DNA from: Gigaspora margarita
Taxonomy: Eukaryota; Glomeromycota; Glomeromycetes; Diversisporales; Gigasporaceae
Assembly (NCBI GenBank): GCA_009809945.1
Contig: WTPW01000670.1
Span: forward strand, 5,890 to 69,889
Direction: 5' to 3'
Length of the DNA: 64,000 bases
Shown: positions 12,022 to 25,168 of the stretch, in pieces
How positions within the stretch are numbered: position 1 is the first letter of the stretch
Layout of the letters: each line of letters starts with the position of its first letter
Translations under genes and position numbers: made by a program
Notes under the pieces: generated by a model
Databases searched by the model: none
What the model saw: the letters and a program-made list of their open reading frames with translations, nothing else
Told to the model about the DNA's origin: nothing

Positions 12022-12938
12022 GCCCCGAGTAAGGAGATAGCAAAGATCTTTGACAGTGCTACCAAAGCCAGAATATCAGAAACTGGAGCCGAAGAATCAG
12101 ACGACAAGATCCTTGAGAAGAAGGTCCACCAACCTGGTCACCAAAGTCGCATCAGAGGAAAAGGACCTACATTTTGGTAGTAGATACCAAGGAAAGAAAA
12201 CTATATCGACCCTTCCGGGCTAACTGGTTTGGAAGTTTGGAAATCCAGTGTAAGGACCAGCAGGATAGTAATGGTGGGTGCTGGGATTGAAATGAACCTT
12301 GCAAGGGCAAAAGTAGATAATGGTAGTAGTTTAATGGTTAGTTCTGACTGCAAGTATATAGGTAAAGCTGTAGTGTAAGTTATCGAAGTATAGGTAATAC
12401 TTGTGTGGGACAGGGACTGCTCTACCAAGTGTGCCGCAAGAATAAATTAGTTCTAAGGGGATTCTGTACAGAATCTGGGACTGGCCTTGACTGAATTATG
12501 TATCAGAGGACTGTACTGGTGATACAAGTAGGATTGACAAGTGAAGCATGGACCAGAGAGTTTAAATAGGTAACTCTCTAGTTGGGTTGCAAGTATAGCA
12601 ATTAGTGTAGAACCTTCGGGCAGACTACTTAAATTAGACAACCAAAAGTTGTACGTGTGGCTAGTGTACTCTCATCAATGTAACAAATATCGGGTGCTCA
12701 AAGAGGTGCCCTTGATCCGTTTGTTTAAATAAATGCCTTTACCCCATAGCGGTAACTTTGATATACAAAAAAAAAAAAATTTCTAATATATACTATACTC
12801 AAGCAACTGACAATAGAAAGAAAAGAAGAAACAATTAATTAAGGCCATAAAAGAGATAAGAGCTATTTTTGTATATTAAGTGATTTATAGTACTAGAGGT
12901 AAAAATACAGTTATATAAAAATATTAAACCTGATTTTA

Positions 12939-15900
12939 AACAGCTCAGGACCCAGACATCTCTAATATATATTATATTTTTTTTAGCAAATTGATTCAAA
13001 TTTAATCTAAGGTTCAAATTTAAAATTTAGCAAATTGAAGTTAATTTTAAAAAGGGTCATAATTGAATATTTTGTCAAATTACTAAGATTTTATGCATGT
13101 TATATTTTATTTTTAGCAATTTACTCACATTTTGCAAAAATCATTGTAACAAGTTAAGTTGTGCTATTATGATCAATCTGGATACAACAAGTCATTAATA
13201 GTTATATAGAGTAAAGTGATAATTAATTTATAATTAAAAATAAATAAAAGTAGTTATAGCATGTAATCGGGCTTTAGTATTAATAGCAACTTGGTACTTA
13301 TCTTGTATATATATTATAATTATTGATCGTAATTGTATATCGACAGACAAATAATTATGTAATACAATTGCAAATTAGTTAGTAATTTGCATAATTGTAG
13401 TTAATATTATCTCTATGAGTTCTTGCTCAAATTTAATAAAAAATTTTTTATTTGAATTCTATGGATTCGTAGAATTAAAATAAAAAAGTTTTATCAAATT
13501 TGGTCAAGAACTTGTGAAGATATCTTTGATGAAAGTTCCTGTAAACAATTTCAATATAGCTACTTTGTAATATGTTTTTTTGCTTTTTTAAAATAACCCA
13601 CAACTCAGCAGTGATAGTAAATGATCTAAAATGACCCAAATGACCCAAATGGCAAATGACTAGTCATTGGGTCATTTTGAGGCTCAAATGACCTAAAAGG
13701 TCATTTAATATATGTTAGTTAATATTCTAATACTCTTTAGCCAATCAGAATTGGCTGCTAAACAAAATTAAAACATAATTAATAATTGTAGTAGGACCCT
13801 AAACATTTAGTATAGAGGTCATACTTGAAATTTTTCAGTGAAAACATCTAAAATTTGAAAAGCAAAAAAAAAATAGTTTTTGGCAATTATCTTGGCATCC
13901 AATGGTCCAATTTGAATGAACTTTTTTTTAAAATAAAGCTCTTAATAAGGTGCATCTAAAAAAAAGTTATTCAATTCTGATTACTAGATTAGAAGTTATT
14001 AAAGTAAATGAATTTTGTTATTATTAGCAAATTAAACCAAAATTGGCCAAAATCCAGTTATGACTTATATGAGAAATGTTCGCGGTCCTATTGTAGCTAT
14101 AAATCAATTAATTAGTAATTTGCGAGAGATGGAAAGAATTACTATAGTAATACTATATATACATGAGAGAATATTAAATATAATAAAAACAATTAATACC
14201 TATAATCTAGAACCAGAATTAAAATTCCTCAATTCCTGTCAAGTTAACATCTTTTGTATTGCTAACCAAACTGTAGAGGCAAGTTTTCTCTTTCTAATAG
14301 TGGTAAAATCATCAAAATTGGCCTAATATATCAAGAGATATTCTCATTTTTGTCTTTATGATCATATGAAATTTCTTTGAAGATCTGCAAAGAAATTTCA
14401 TATAGCTACAAAGACAAAAATAAGAATACCTTTTGATATATTAGACCAATTTTGATGATTTTACCACCATTAGAAAGAGAAAACTTGCCTCTACAGTTAG
14501 TTTAGCAATACAAAAGATATCAACTTGACAGGAATTGAGAAAGTTTAATTCTGGCTCTAGATTATAGGTATTAATTGTTTTTATTATTTAATATCCCTAT
14601 TTCTATATATAGAAATTCTGTACATCTCTCGCGAATCACGAATTAATATTTATATCTTAAGTAAAGTTGTTCGAAATAAATAAATTGCATATTTTGAACA
14701 CTTTATTAAGACATAAATATTAATTAACTTAGTAAAATTTGGAACTTTATTCTATAATTAAGATTATCAATAAAGTAAGTAATAAAGTTTGATAACTTTT
14801 TATTCAATCAATAAAATTATTAGTTATTTTATATGCAAATGAACTAAATGAACTTACTAACCAAAATAATCTTGTCAGGATTTAATAGCTTGAAGTATTT
14901 AAATTTTGATCAAATGATCAAAGTTATTTACCATTCCTAGATGGGATCGGGCATATAACTTTTATTGGGTTTTGGGTTCAAGTCTACAAATATCTAGCTC
15001 AACCCCGCTTACTTCGAAACCTATATATATGCATTATCATTACGTAGTTAAAGTTGATCAATCTATATAAAAATATTAATATAGGATACAAACTCTATAT
15101 GCACAATGGCCTAATGACTAAATAACCCTCAAATGACCTTGGCCATTTCTAAATGACCATGGTCATTTGGTCACAAGTTATTTCTAAATGATCCAAAATT
15201 GAGATAACTGTTAATGACCGGTCATTTCAGGGTCATTTGAAGTTATTTGAAAAATTTGCAAATAACCTGATCATTTACTATCACTGCTATTCAGTGATAA
15301 TTTACAAGAAATTTTACTATACTAACTAAAAAATTTTATAACAAGACTTGTAGCACATATCATAGACTAATTGAATCTCAAATTTCATGAAATAATATTG
15401 AAAACTTGTGAAGATATAACATTTTTGTAAATTTAGATACATACGTTTTTGTAAGTTTTCCCCTATATTCAAATGCTTTTGAAAGCACTTTCTCAAAATG
15501 AAATATCCAAAATGTAACTAAGTAAGTTGATATAATAGGTATTCGAGAGTCTTTAATTAAAATTTTATCAAAAACAGATTAATATTGACAAAGTTATGAT
15601 GATTTTTCAATTTGCTTCCAGATTCGAGATTTTTTAAAATTTTCAATTTTGATGAAAACAGAAAAATCACTATCACAGGCTAGATTTTCACAAATTCAAA
15701 TGAAACAAGTTATTGTGCACTAATAAAATCAATATAGTATAGGTTAAAATTTTCTTTTTAAAATTTTAAGTTATCTGGTTAAATATTTATTCTATAATAG
15801 CTATTTTTCATTTGGTGCAGCTTCTTTATAATATACTTTTTGGAAATAGAAGTATCTTTTATTAAAGATATCTCTGAGTTCTTGACCAAATTTGATGAAA

Positions 15901-17072
15901 ATTTTTTATTTGAATTCTATATATTTGTAGAATTCAAAAAAAAATATTTATTGAATTTGGTCAAGAACTCATAGAGATATCTTTAATGAAAAATTTTTTC
16001 TATTTTTAAAAATATATATTATGTGCTAAAATTGAGAGAAATTTCTAAATATCTTTGTTAATATTAATCCGTTTTTGATGAAATTTTAACTAAAGATTCT
16101 CGAATACCTATTATATCAACTAATAGTTATGTTTTGGAGGTTTTATTTTGAGAAAGTACTTTTGAAAGCATTTGAATATAGGAAAAACTTGTGAAAACAT
16201 ATGCATCTAAATTTACAAAAACATTAATTCTTCACTAGTTTTTAATATTTTTTCATAAAAATTGAGATTCTATTATTCAATTATATGCTCTAAAAGTTTA
16301 CTTAGTGCACAGTAACTTGTTTTATTTGAACTTGCAAAAATCTAGCCTGTGATGGTGATTTTTCTGTTTTTATCAAAATTGAAAATTTTAGAAAATTCTG
16401 AATCTGGAAGCAAATTGAAAAATCATCATAACTTCATCAATATTAATCCATTTTTGATGAAATTTTAATTAAAAACTTTCGAATATCTATTATATCAACT
16501 TACTTAGTCATGTTTTGGAGATTTTATTTTGAGAAAGTGCTTTCAGAAGCATTTGAATATAGGAAAAACTTGCGAAAACGTATGCGTTTAAATTTACAAA
16601 AATATTAATATTTTCATGAGTTTTCAATATTATTTTATGAAATTTGAGATTCTATTAGTCTATGATATGTGCTACAAGTCTTGTTATAAAATTTTTTTTA
16701 ATTAGCATAGTAAAATTTCTTGTAAATCATTGCTGAATAGTGGGTTATTTTAAAAAAACAAAAAAAACATATTACAAAGAAGCTATGTTAAAATTGTTTA
16801 CAGGAACTTTAATCAAAAATATCTTTATGAGTTCTTGACCAAATTTGATGAAAATTTTTTTATTTTAATTCTACGAATTTAAATAAAAAATTTATACTAT
16901 ATTTATTTACCAGATACTAGATGTTATAATTTAGTTTTTAGCAAAAAATTTATATATAATAATCCAACTTTTAGCAAATTTACTTAATTTTAGGGGTAGC
17001 AAAAATGTCTATATTTATGCAGATCAGTTATGACTTATATGAGAGATGTCTGGGATCCTAACAGCTCTAAAT
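12939..17072. mobile_element. Composite 4.1-kb inverted-repeat complex
   Basis: A terminal motif, CCCAGACATCTCT with an AGCT-rich flank, occurs at 12939-12970 and inverted at 17033-17072. A third, inverted copy lies at 14058-14097, so at least two elements share one end type. Inside are a second inverted-repeat pair (about 13430-13620 against 16735-16880), a hairpin at 14106-14645, and a block at 15285-16745 whose ends pair over many bases. Units related to the 26-30 kb satellite occur at about 13407-13527, 15870-15985 and 16810-16880. No coding frame above background was found. Confidence 0.65.
14106..14645. repeat. Long hairpin, two arms of about 265 bp
   Basis: The arms meet at a short loop near 14378-14385 (CAAAGAAATTTCATAT beside its inverse). 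They pair with few mismatches out to AATTTGCGAGAGATG and CGCGAGAGATG at the ends. The 88-residue open frame in the left arm (14060-14326) is a by-product, because the right arm holds the same sequence inverted. It is probably a foldback transposon; the target duplication is unclear. Confidence 0.85.
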
Positions 17073-17079
17073 ATATAGG

Positions 17080-18180
17080 TAAGTTTATTTCTTTTTGCAG
17101 TTTTTTGACCTACTAGGATAAATTATTAGTCAAAACTTACAAATCTATTTTGTAAGCCGTATTGGTTTTTACTAAAAACTTGCTTATTTGCTTTAAAATT
17201 TTATAGGAATTTTTTTTTTTAGAACACAAAGGTAATTTGTAAGTAAAATTTAAATTATTTATGAGAGTTATACTATATACAGAATTATAATAACAGCAGA
17301 GCTATAAAGCTCCTGAATTTACTATTAGCAATATGATGACAAAGCTACAAAACTATTTACGAAACTATTAACAATAGTGCATTAGCACAATGAAGCTAAC
17401 TAGGCTTGTTAATTAGAAAAAATATAAATGTTAGTATAAATGCTATAATATCAAATTCTTCTAGTTCTTTATTATAGTTGAAGTGATGCTAATAAAAAAA
17501 ATTTTAAAAAAAAATTAAAAAAAAATAAATAAAAAAATAAATAAATAAATAAATCAAACTTTATAACATTTGATCATTAGATTCTTTAATTATCAGATTC
17601 CTATATAAGATCTTCTCTATTATCAGATCTATATCTGCACAATAGACCTATGGGTCTATTGTAGGGTTTTAAAATTGGTAGAATATAACAGATCTGAATC
17701 TTGTATATGGCAATTTTACAGTAGTTCTAAAAAAAAAAAAAAACTATTAGAAAACATTTTACTTTAATATAAATTAAAATTTGAAAGCTTTACAAGTAAA
17801 GTTATATAAAAAATAGCAACAGAGTTTAAAAGGTTCCTAAATACTGTTTTTTTATATTGTAAATAAGGCAATATACTATATTGTATTTTTTCTTTTGGTT
17901 AATTGTAAACATTTTTTTGAAATTCAGAATAAAAGTTATTACATAGTAAATGGTGTACATATCTGATATATAAAATATGTACTCAAAATAAATGTATTTA
18001 TACTTCATATGTGCATGTTACTAACAGTATAGTATAAAGTACCAATCATGATATACTATATCTATTATGACTATTCTATTGCTATATATGGTATAATAGC
18101 AATATGATCTTAAGGTAATACAGCCTTTATATCATGGTCATAATATTGTAGATAGTGACTACTCTAGTAAATGTTTGTAC
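17080..18180. other. AT-rich DNA, no gene recognised
   Basis: It contains an A-rich simple stretch with AAATA runs near 17470-17555 and nothing else I can assign. Confidence 0.5.
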
Positions 18181-18261
18181 TATTAGTATCAAATTTATTT
18201 AATTCTGATCATTGGGTACTCATTAAAATTTATCTAAAAATATGTTTTTAATTTGATACAG

Positions 18262-19115
18262 TATTTCTAATTTGACACATCAACAATATCTTGTAAACTA
18301 TTGATTAGAACTATAATTTTGGTACCATTTAATTCATTTTACCAAGATGAGTCAAATGCTAAAATCCATTTATAGGTCACAAGATTATTAGATTTTTATA
18401 TTATTTTTAATAAAAATAAATTAATTAAATAGATAATCTTATTACTCATCAGTAGTAAATTTTACTATTCAATTAGAATTAAAAATTAGATGTAATATGC
18501 AAAACAATTTTGTAAAACAAAAAACTTTTTAAAAATTACTTCTAACTAAAAATTTTGTCTATAAAACTACTTTTTTTATACAAAAAAAAATTCTTTATAA
18601 ACTTTTACTATATAATATATCTTTTCTAAATCTAAAATTAATTTTAACTTTATTCTAATAATAAGAAATATAGTATTTATTTGTTTTGCTATATATAATT
18701 ATATATTGATAATTACTAGTGAATTTTACTACTGGTTAATACTAAATTAATTCTAATTAAATTAATTTATTTTTATTTAAAAAGATACAAAAACCCTAAT
18801 GTTTTTGTGATTCTGTGATTGGATTTTAGCAATTTTGGATTCGTTGGAATTATCTCTCTAAAACAGTTATTTTGGTAACAAAATCATTACAATTGGACCA
18901 ATCTATCAAAAGCTATTTGCTATTTTATATTAATTTTAAAAATTGTTTTAAATAGCTAATTTTGGTTTAATAATGATATTTTGCAAACTATTAATCAGAA
19001 TTATATAATTTTGGTACCGTTTGACTTGTCTCGACAAGACAAATTGAATGGTACTAAAATTACATAATTGTTTGCAAAATATTATCTATCTATCAAATTA
19101 GACACAGTATTAAAT
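18262..19115. repeat. Foldback element, about 0.85 kb
   Basis: The left part (18262-18345, TTTCTAATTTGACACATC then TATAATTTTGGTACCATT) is matched inverted at 19035-19115. A smaller inverted pair (TTTTGGTACC near 18320 and 19005) repeats inside. No protein and no certain target duplication. Confidence 0.5.
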
Positions 19116-19595
19116 TAGGCATATCTACTTTATATAATAAAACTTTGGCTACCCATTTACTTTATATAATATTATATAATATCTGTTATAGCTTTTATTC
19201 AATTTCAAACTAGTTTGCAAACTATAAACTCAAATTCAAACAAAATTTAAATTTAATTAAAAAATCTGTACCAAACTCAAAATTAAATATAATTTTTAAA
19301 AAAGTTTGAGTTTGTAAAAACACTATATAGAGTTTTGTAATTTTTTAATTAAACTTTTGATTTCAAATCAAATTTAAATACAAAATTTTCAAATCAAATC
19401 AAATTTAACTTGATAAAGATTTAATTTAATTCAATTAAATATTTGAATTATTAAATTTAAAAAATTTATAAATAAATTTTAAAAATTCAAATCAAATCAA
19501 ATTCAAATATAATATTTTTATTTGATCAAATTTAAATATGCCTAATATTTGTTTTGATTAACTAATATATAATAAATTATACTTTAGTACTCTAA

Positions 19596-19758
19596 GGGGC
19601 ATGCCATTTATTACATTTTTACCATGGATACATAGTCAGAGGTAGTGATCACGTCCATATATTATATTAATCAATCAGAATTATATAAAATAATCACACC
19701 ATAGATGGGTAGAGGTAGCTACTAAGTAAAAAATATTACGTAATAAATGGCATGCCTC
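19596..19758. mobile_element. 163-bp PIF-Harbinger-like MITE
   Basis: The ends GGGGCATGCCATTTATTAC and, inverted, GAGGCATGCCATTTATTAC are flanked by TAA (19593-19595, 19759-19761). Confidence 0.88.
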
Positions 19759-19761
19759 TAA

Positions 19762-22012
19762 TATACTGTAGTATATAAATTTATACTATAAAATCTATTA
19801 ATATAACAATATAATATATATAATAAAAAAGAAAATTACTACATATTACTAGTAGTGATTATTATTGCAATAAATTTATTATGAAAACTTAGAGTTAGAG
19901 TTAGTGTGTAGTTATATAATATGTTAGGAATTAGATATAAAGGTTTAAATTTATTTTGTACAAGGTTTTTTGGGTTCTGAACAATTTACTTAGAACCTTC
20001 ATCCCAGTTACTTAATATGTTTCTGAGGTATAGTCAGAGGTGATAAATAGCAAACCTCATAAAAAAATACAAAATAAATATTTGATATCAAGTTTTAAAA
20101 ATAAAATAAAATTTAATAATATTATACATAAGGATGAAATTATTTTGGGTTCTAAAACCCAATATTAAAATTTGAAAATAAAATTGTTTTTGACCTATTT
20201 TACTTGAAAGACAAAATGATTTATAACTTTTTTTAAATAAATGAAATTATAAGAAACACATCTATATAAATTTTATTTGCTCTTATAAAAATTTTTAATT
20301 TTCTCTAATGAAGACAAAATAAGCCTTTTTCAAAAATCAATTTTGGTGGCATCACTAAATAATATATATTTTTATAAATAAAATTTATAGTAAAATCTAT
20401 TAAAAATTATATACATTATATATCTATTATATTAAAATTATAAAAGTATACTTGGCTGTTTAATATACTAATCATTATCACATTATAAAAAAAGCTACAA
20501 AATAATTTAAAATAAAAAAAATCATAATATAATATAGATAATGAATTTTTTCAATTTAAATCTATCAATATTATTATATAGCAATATTTAAAAAATCTGA
20601 AGCCTTAAACGTTAAATCTGCTTCAAATCAACCCTTATTTGCTCTTTGAGTGTGTAGGCCCAACGTATTGAGTGCCCGAGTATATATATTTAACAGTATA
20701 TTAGTTCGTTCTAAAAAAAAAGTTTATGTATATAATAAAAATATATTAAAAATCGGGAGCTACCTTTGATGTCTACTGTAATAGTCGTTACCTTTGATGT
20801 CACTGTAACAGTTTGCATTCTAATATAACCGTTTAATTATATAAATTTTATCTTCTGAAACAGTAAACCCATAGTTATAATCTTGAAATGTGACTATTTG
20901 ACAGAAAAAAAAAAAAGATTCTTGATCAGAATAATATCAATTTATGTAGTATATTCTCAAAACTAGAATTTATCTGTTACTCTGTTGCAGTAGCCGTCAT
21001 ATCGTCTTCATTGGTGTTTTTCTCTCAAAATTCAATACCAGTTACTTTCTTAGAATTTATGTTTTCTTGGTTGTTTTGCCAATAACAGATTTACATTTTG
21101 TAATAATTTATGAATGGTCGTAGCTTGACCTATTGAACAGTAGAAAATAATAAATTATTTTCGCAATTATGTTCTTGGAAAGGAAGCTAAAATTATTACA
21201 TCTATAAGAGTACCATCCTCGAGTGTGTCTATTTATTAAAGAAACCTTAGAACGTTGCCCAAATAAAAGGAACCAATTTTATTTCATATGACGAAAATTC
21301 CTATCCCTATCTTATCAGATTATATCAATATCTGATTGATATTCATGTCTCAACAAAACTATCAGGACGTAAACATATGGTGCACTAAATATTAAAATAT
21401 ATGTCTTAATATCTTATTTTTAGAAATCGCAGATCGATCTAAAAAGAAAAAAACAAGGAAAAAACCTGGTTTTTTTTCTGATTAATTACATTGTAATATT
21501 AAATGCGTCGATGATAGAAGAGGCATTAGTTCGGTATGATGATTGGTGCGAGGCTTTAAACATGCTACCTTGGATTTAACTACAAACCTAGGTATTCATT
21601 AGCTTTTTAGTATTGGAATTCAACTCCCGCAAGTTCTGAAAAATCTATATGCGAAAACGAATTTTCTTACAACACAAACTTTGATAATGATTTGTGTATT
21701 ATTTGTTTCAATTTATATAAAACTTTTTTGTGACAATATTGGGGTAGTTCACTTATTCTCGGAGAAACACTCAGAATGCTAGTCCTTTGAACTTAATAAA
21801 ATAGCAAAAGAATATCAAAAGCATACATTATTTGTATGAACAAATATTTCTATGTAAAGCTTAATCTGATTACTATGTACAAAACAAAATCAACCTAAAC
21901 AAACATTCCTATGTACAAATTTAATCTAATTGCTATGTACAAAACAATATTAACTTAATAAATGATTCTGTTATCTATGTATAAGTTTAATCTGATTAAT
22001 AATAATATTAAT
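19762..22012. other. AT-rich DNA downstream of the eight-exon gene
   Basis: No gene is recognised. A segment near 20130-20350, including AAGCCTTTTTCAAAAATCAA, recurs inverted near 58395-58450, so it belongs to a dispersed repeat. Confidence 0.5.
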
Positions 22013-25000
22013 TTAAAGGATTTCATGTATATTCGATGCGTCAACTAGAATATTATAAACGGTTTTGCCCTGAGCTCTATTCAAATCTTGAATTGCCGAA
22101 AGAATATCAGCCTGTTATATAAAATTATTAGTATAATGCAAAAATTTTGGAAAAAAATTTTTATTTTAAAACTATACCTGAAAATTCATAAGAATTAACA
22201 TGTCCTTTGAAAATTGTTCCATGTCATTAAATGTAATTAGAATTTTAATTGAACCAAATTCTTCAGATACATACACTGAAGGCAATGGCTTCATCATAAA
22301 ACGAATTCGAATAACTCTGTCTAAAAAAACATTCATGTTAATAACTAAAACTTAATGTATTTTTTTTTGTAAAGATACTTACTAATGCACTGAACGGTAT
22401 AAACTTTTAATTTATTACATGGAATTGCTTCCGAAAGTTTATCTAATAGTTTCTTGGCGTTTGTACCGAGTTTTATTTGATCTTCTATTTCTTTGTTATC
22501 TGAAGCCTTTCGACCCTTTGAAAATTCAAGAATCATAATAAATTTATCATTTTTTTTAATTTTTGGGACTTTGATTCCATCGAATTTTTGCGTTTGGGTA
22601 TATGGTGTTTGGATCTCAATCCTTGTTAATAAACAAAGAAATATTCAATATCAGAAATTAATTAATGGTTGGATATTTTTTCAAATACTTACCAACGCCA
22701 CTCTAAAACGTCTTGGTGCATACGAAAAATTCTGTTAAAAATATATATCACAGTATCAATGGCGTATGTCCTTTCCAAATCTTCTGATTTGGTGTCAAGA
22801 TTGATAGGGGCTCCATCCTGACAGACCTATTTGATAATAATATTAGTTGTTATCTATTATAGAAGTAAAATTTTAAGCGAATATAACTCACATGTGTTTC
22901 ATTATATTCTGTGCGATGTCATGGCCTTCATGCACAAATGGATCGAAGCGACCGTTCACATAAGGTTTCCTAACTAAATTAGGAACCTCTACACGATTAC
23001 AATTTTTTGCTGTGAATTGTTTACAAAAATCTAAGAACTCTGTTGTTTCTTTCCAAATTTTCTTTTTTCAAAATATCGTTGAGCCATATAAGTTGCTCCC
23101 CATTTAATTTTTGTCAGATTTGGTCTTTACTTTTAGCAAGATCAATGATGCCATTTAAGAAAAGTAACTCATTCGGTGTTTTGCCTGCTTCATTCTCCTT
23201 TGGTTCATTAAGGAGTTGGAGAAAGACATTTCTTGTCGACTTTTGATCGTTTCTCAAATCCTGAAAAAAAAGAAGTAACATATATATGAATATCTATTAG
23301 TTATTCAAATAAACAATGTAAACGCTATTTCTATTTCTTTTACCAGCTCGACATCGGAATCCTCATCGCTTTTTTTTACCTAAATTAAGAAAATTAAATT
23401 GAGTATAACAAATAGGAAGCAGTATAATCAATAATTTCTTTATGTAAATTTTCATAAATTATATACCAACCCTTTTACGATCGGCGGTAGGGGGTCGTTC
23501 GTTTTCCTTATTATCCTTAGTAAAATATAAATAAAAAAAATATATTAATAGTGGTAACTAGTAACTACTATTAAGTAACAACCTAATAATATAATGCAGG
23601 TTTCTTCAACATAAGTAAGGCACATAACTGATCCACCTTAGAATCAGTAGACCTTAATTCAAAGAAACACCATTAGATCGTAATCCTTTATGGAAATGGC
23701 GAGTCACCCTCAATGTGGAATGAACCGCAATCACCCGGCCCTTGGCAGGAATAGTTGTTTACTGTTGGCTTCTTGGAAATTTATTTCCATGTCTTCGGAT
23801 ACTTCAGAGACGTAACCGAGTGCCAGGTGACTTCACAAAGGACCAGGTTCCTTTGCGAAAATGGCAGTCACCCAGCCATTGGCGGGAATGGTTGACTACT
23901 GGTGGCTTCTTGGAAGTTTATTGTATTTCTTCAGTTCTTCGGATACTTCGAGACGTAACCAAGTGCCAGGTGACCTCACAAAGGACCAGATTCCTTTGTG
24001 GAAACAGAACAAACCACCTTCAAATGAAACGCCACAACCACCTTCCGTATTTATTTCTTAATGATAATTAGGGTTCTCAATGGGCCGGGTCGGGCCGGGT
24101 TTACCCAAACCCAAGCCCGGCCCATTGAATTATAAACCCAACCCAAGCCCGGCCCAATTCATCACGGGCTTGAAATATAAGCCCAAACCCGGCCCAAGCT
24201 TAGCTCAGCCCAACTCAAGCCCGGCCCAACCAAGCCCGGCCCAACCCAAGCCCAGCCCAACCCAAACCTGCCCAACTCAAGCCCGGCCCGGCCCAACTCA
24301 AGTCCAGTTCAATCCAAGTCTGTCTAACCCAAGCCGGCCAATTCATAATTTGCAAATAGTATTATAGTCAACTAATTAATTAATTAGTTAGTTAATTAAT
24401 TGATTAAATGACTAATTAAATTAGTTAGTATATCAAAATGGCTTAGATATAATTGCATAGCTACTATGAAACAACTAGTTAATGATATCAACTAATTGAC
24501 CAACTAATTGATTAATTAATTAATTGATTAATTATTGCCAATTGATTAATTGTCTAATAAAATTATTATTGATTAGTTGGCAACTTAGCAACTAAATCAA
24601 TTTTCAATTTGGAACACTAAGATAATTATATTCTATAGATAACTTAATCATTAAAATGTTAAATAACATATTCTTGAATCTATTATGCTATATTATACTA
24701 AAATTACAAACCTTACCAAATTAACTAGGATCAATTTTTAATCAATAGGAGCTATATATTTTTAATGGGTATTACTGGGTTTTATCGGGCCTCTTTATAA
24801 TACCCGGGCCCAGCCCATTATTTTACAAGCCCAACCCAAGCCCGGCCCAATTAATTACGGGCTTAAAAATTTGGGCCCAGTCTCGGCCCATTATTTTTCA
24901 AGCCCAACCCAAGCCCGGCCCAATTAATCACGGGCCTAAAATTTGGGCCCAGGCCCGGCCCAGGCCCGGCCCAACCCACAAATTGTCGGGTTTGGCCCGG

Positions 25001-25168
25001 CCCATTGCAAACCCTAATGATAATACCCTTTCGCTATATCAAAACAAATAGTTCGGATGGCTTCACAAAGGCAATCTAAAGGAAAGGGGCCTTACGATTA
25101 GAAGGTATACTTACAGAGCTTCGAGGTTTGGTCTTGCGTTTTACCCTAAACACGTCCATTTTGCTCAT
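22013..25168 (-). CDS. Eight-exon gene, possible PD-(D/E)XK-type nuclease-fold protein; reading frame broken in exon 4
   Basis: I infer exons at 25115-25168, 23471-23515, 23344-23379, 22892-23260, 22693-22826, 22383-22621, 22178-22320 and 22013-22111, all with GT-AG borders. The product is about 370 residues. A charged N-terminus (MSKMDVFRVKRKTK) leads to a helical middle (NVFLQLLNEPKENE, FDPFVHEGHDIAQNIM). A C-terminal domain has an Asp at KFDGIKV (about residue 227) and a Glu/Lys strand at IMILEFSKGRK (about 245-251). That spacing resembles PD-(D/E)XK nucleases seen in fungal effector-like families; this is inference. Exon 4 has TGA at 23114-23116, one extra A in the run at 23063-23068, and a missing base at its donor (22892). 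These are either true decay or assembly errors. Exons 1-3 and 5-8 join in frame. Intron 1 (about 1.6 kb) holds a hAT-like element and a tandem repeat. I do not recognise a gene name. Confidence 0.7.
23683..23995. repeat. Two tandem units of about 150 bp in intron 1
   Basis: The segments 23683-23848 and 23850-23992 share GTGGCTTCTTGGAA-type, CTTCGGATACTTC and GTGCCAGGTGACCTCACAAA motifs. They are richer in GC than their surroundings. Short open frames here arise from the repeat and match nothing I know. Confidence 0.7.
24069..25016. mobile_element. hAT-like nonautonomous element, 948 bp, with GC-rich internal repeats
   Basis: The element starts TAGGGTTCTCAATGGGCCGG and ends with the inverse of TAGGGTTTGCAATGGGCCGG. 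It is flanked by a perfect 8-bp duplication, ATGATAAT (24061-24068, 25017-25024), the hAT signature. Both subterminal regions (about 24085-24340 and 24795-25005) are arrays of CCCAAGCCCGGCCC, far above the base composition around them. The centre is AT-rich. The proline-rich open frame at 24080-24367 is a translation of the repeat. It lies wholly within intron 1 of the eight-exon gene. Confidence 0.92.

Larger units (their letters stand above)
11609..12778 (+). mobile_element. tRNA-headed retroposon (SINE B), about 1.17 kb with one nested insert
   Basis: A 13-bp duplication, ATTTCTAATATAT, flanks it (11596-11608 and 12779-12791). The head at 11609-11690 has an A-box-like TGGCGACTTAGGGAAGTTGG and a B box GGTTCAAATTC (11665-11675). 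The 3' end is a poly(A) run. It inserted into the right-hand target duplication of retroposon G, so it is younger than G. A 180-bp element at 11842-12021 is nested inside. Confidence 0.88.

Noticed and set aside
14060-14326. An 88-residue protein
   Set aside because: It lies in one arm of a hairpin, shows no motif, and its twin arm does not keep the frame.
23062-23130. An extra intron that would skip the TGA in exon 4
   Set aside because: GT and AG are present, but there is no pyrimidine tract and the joined frame is the wrong one for the downstream protein.
24080-24367. A proline-rich protein
   Set aside because: It translates the CCCAAGCCCGGCCC array inside a hAT-like element.
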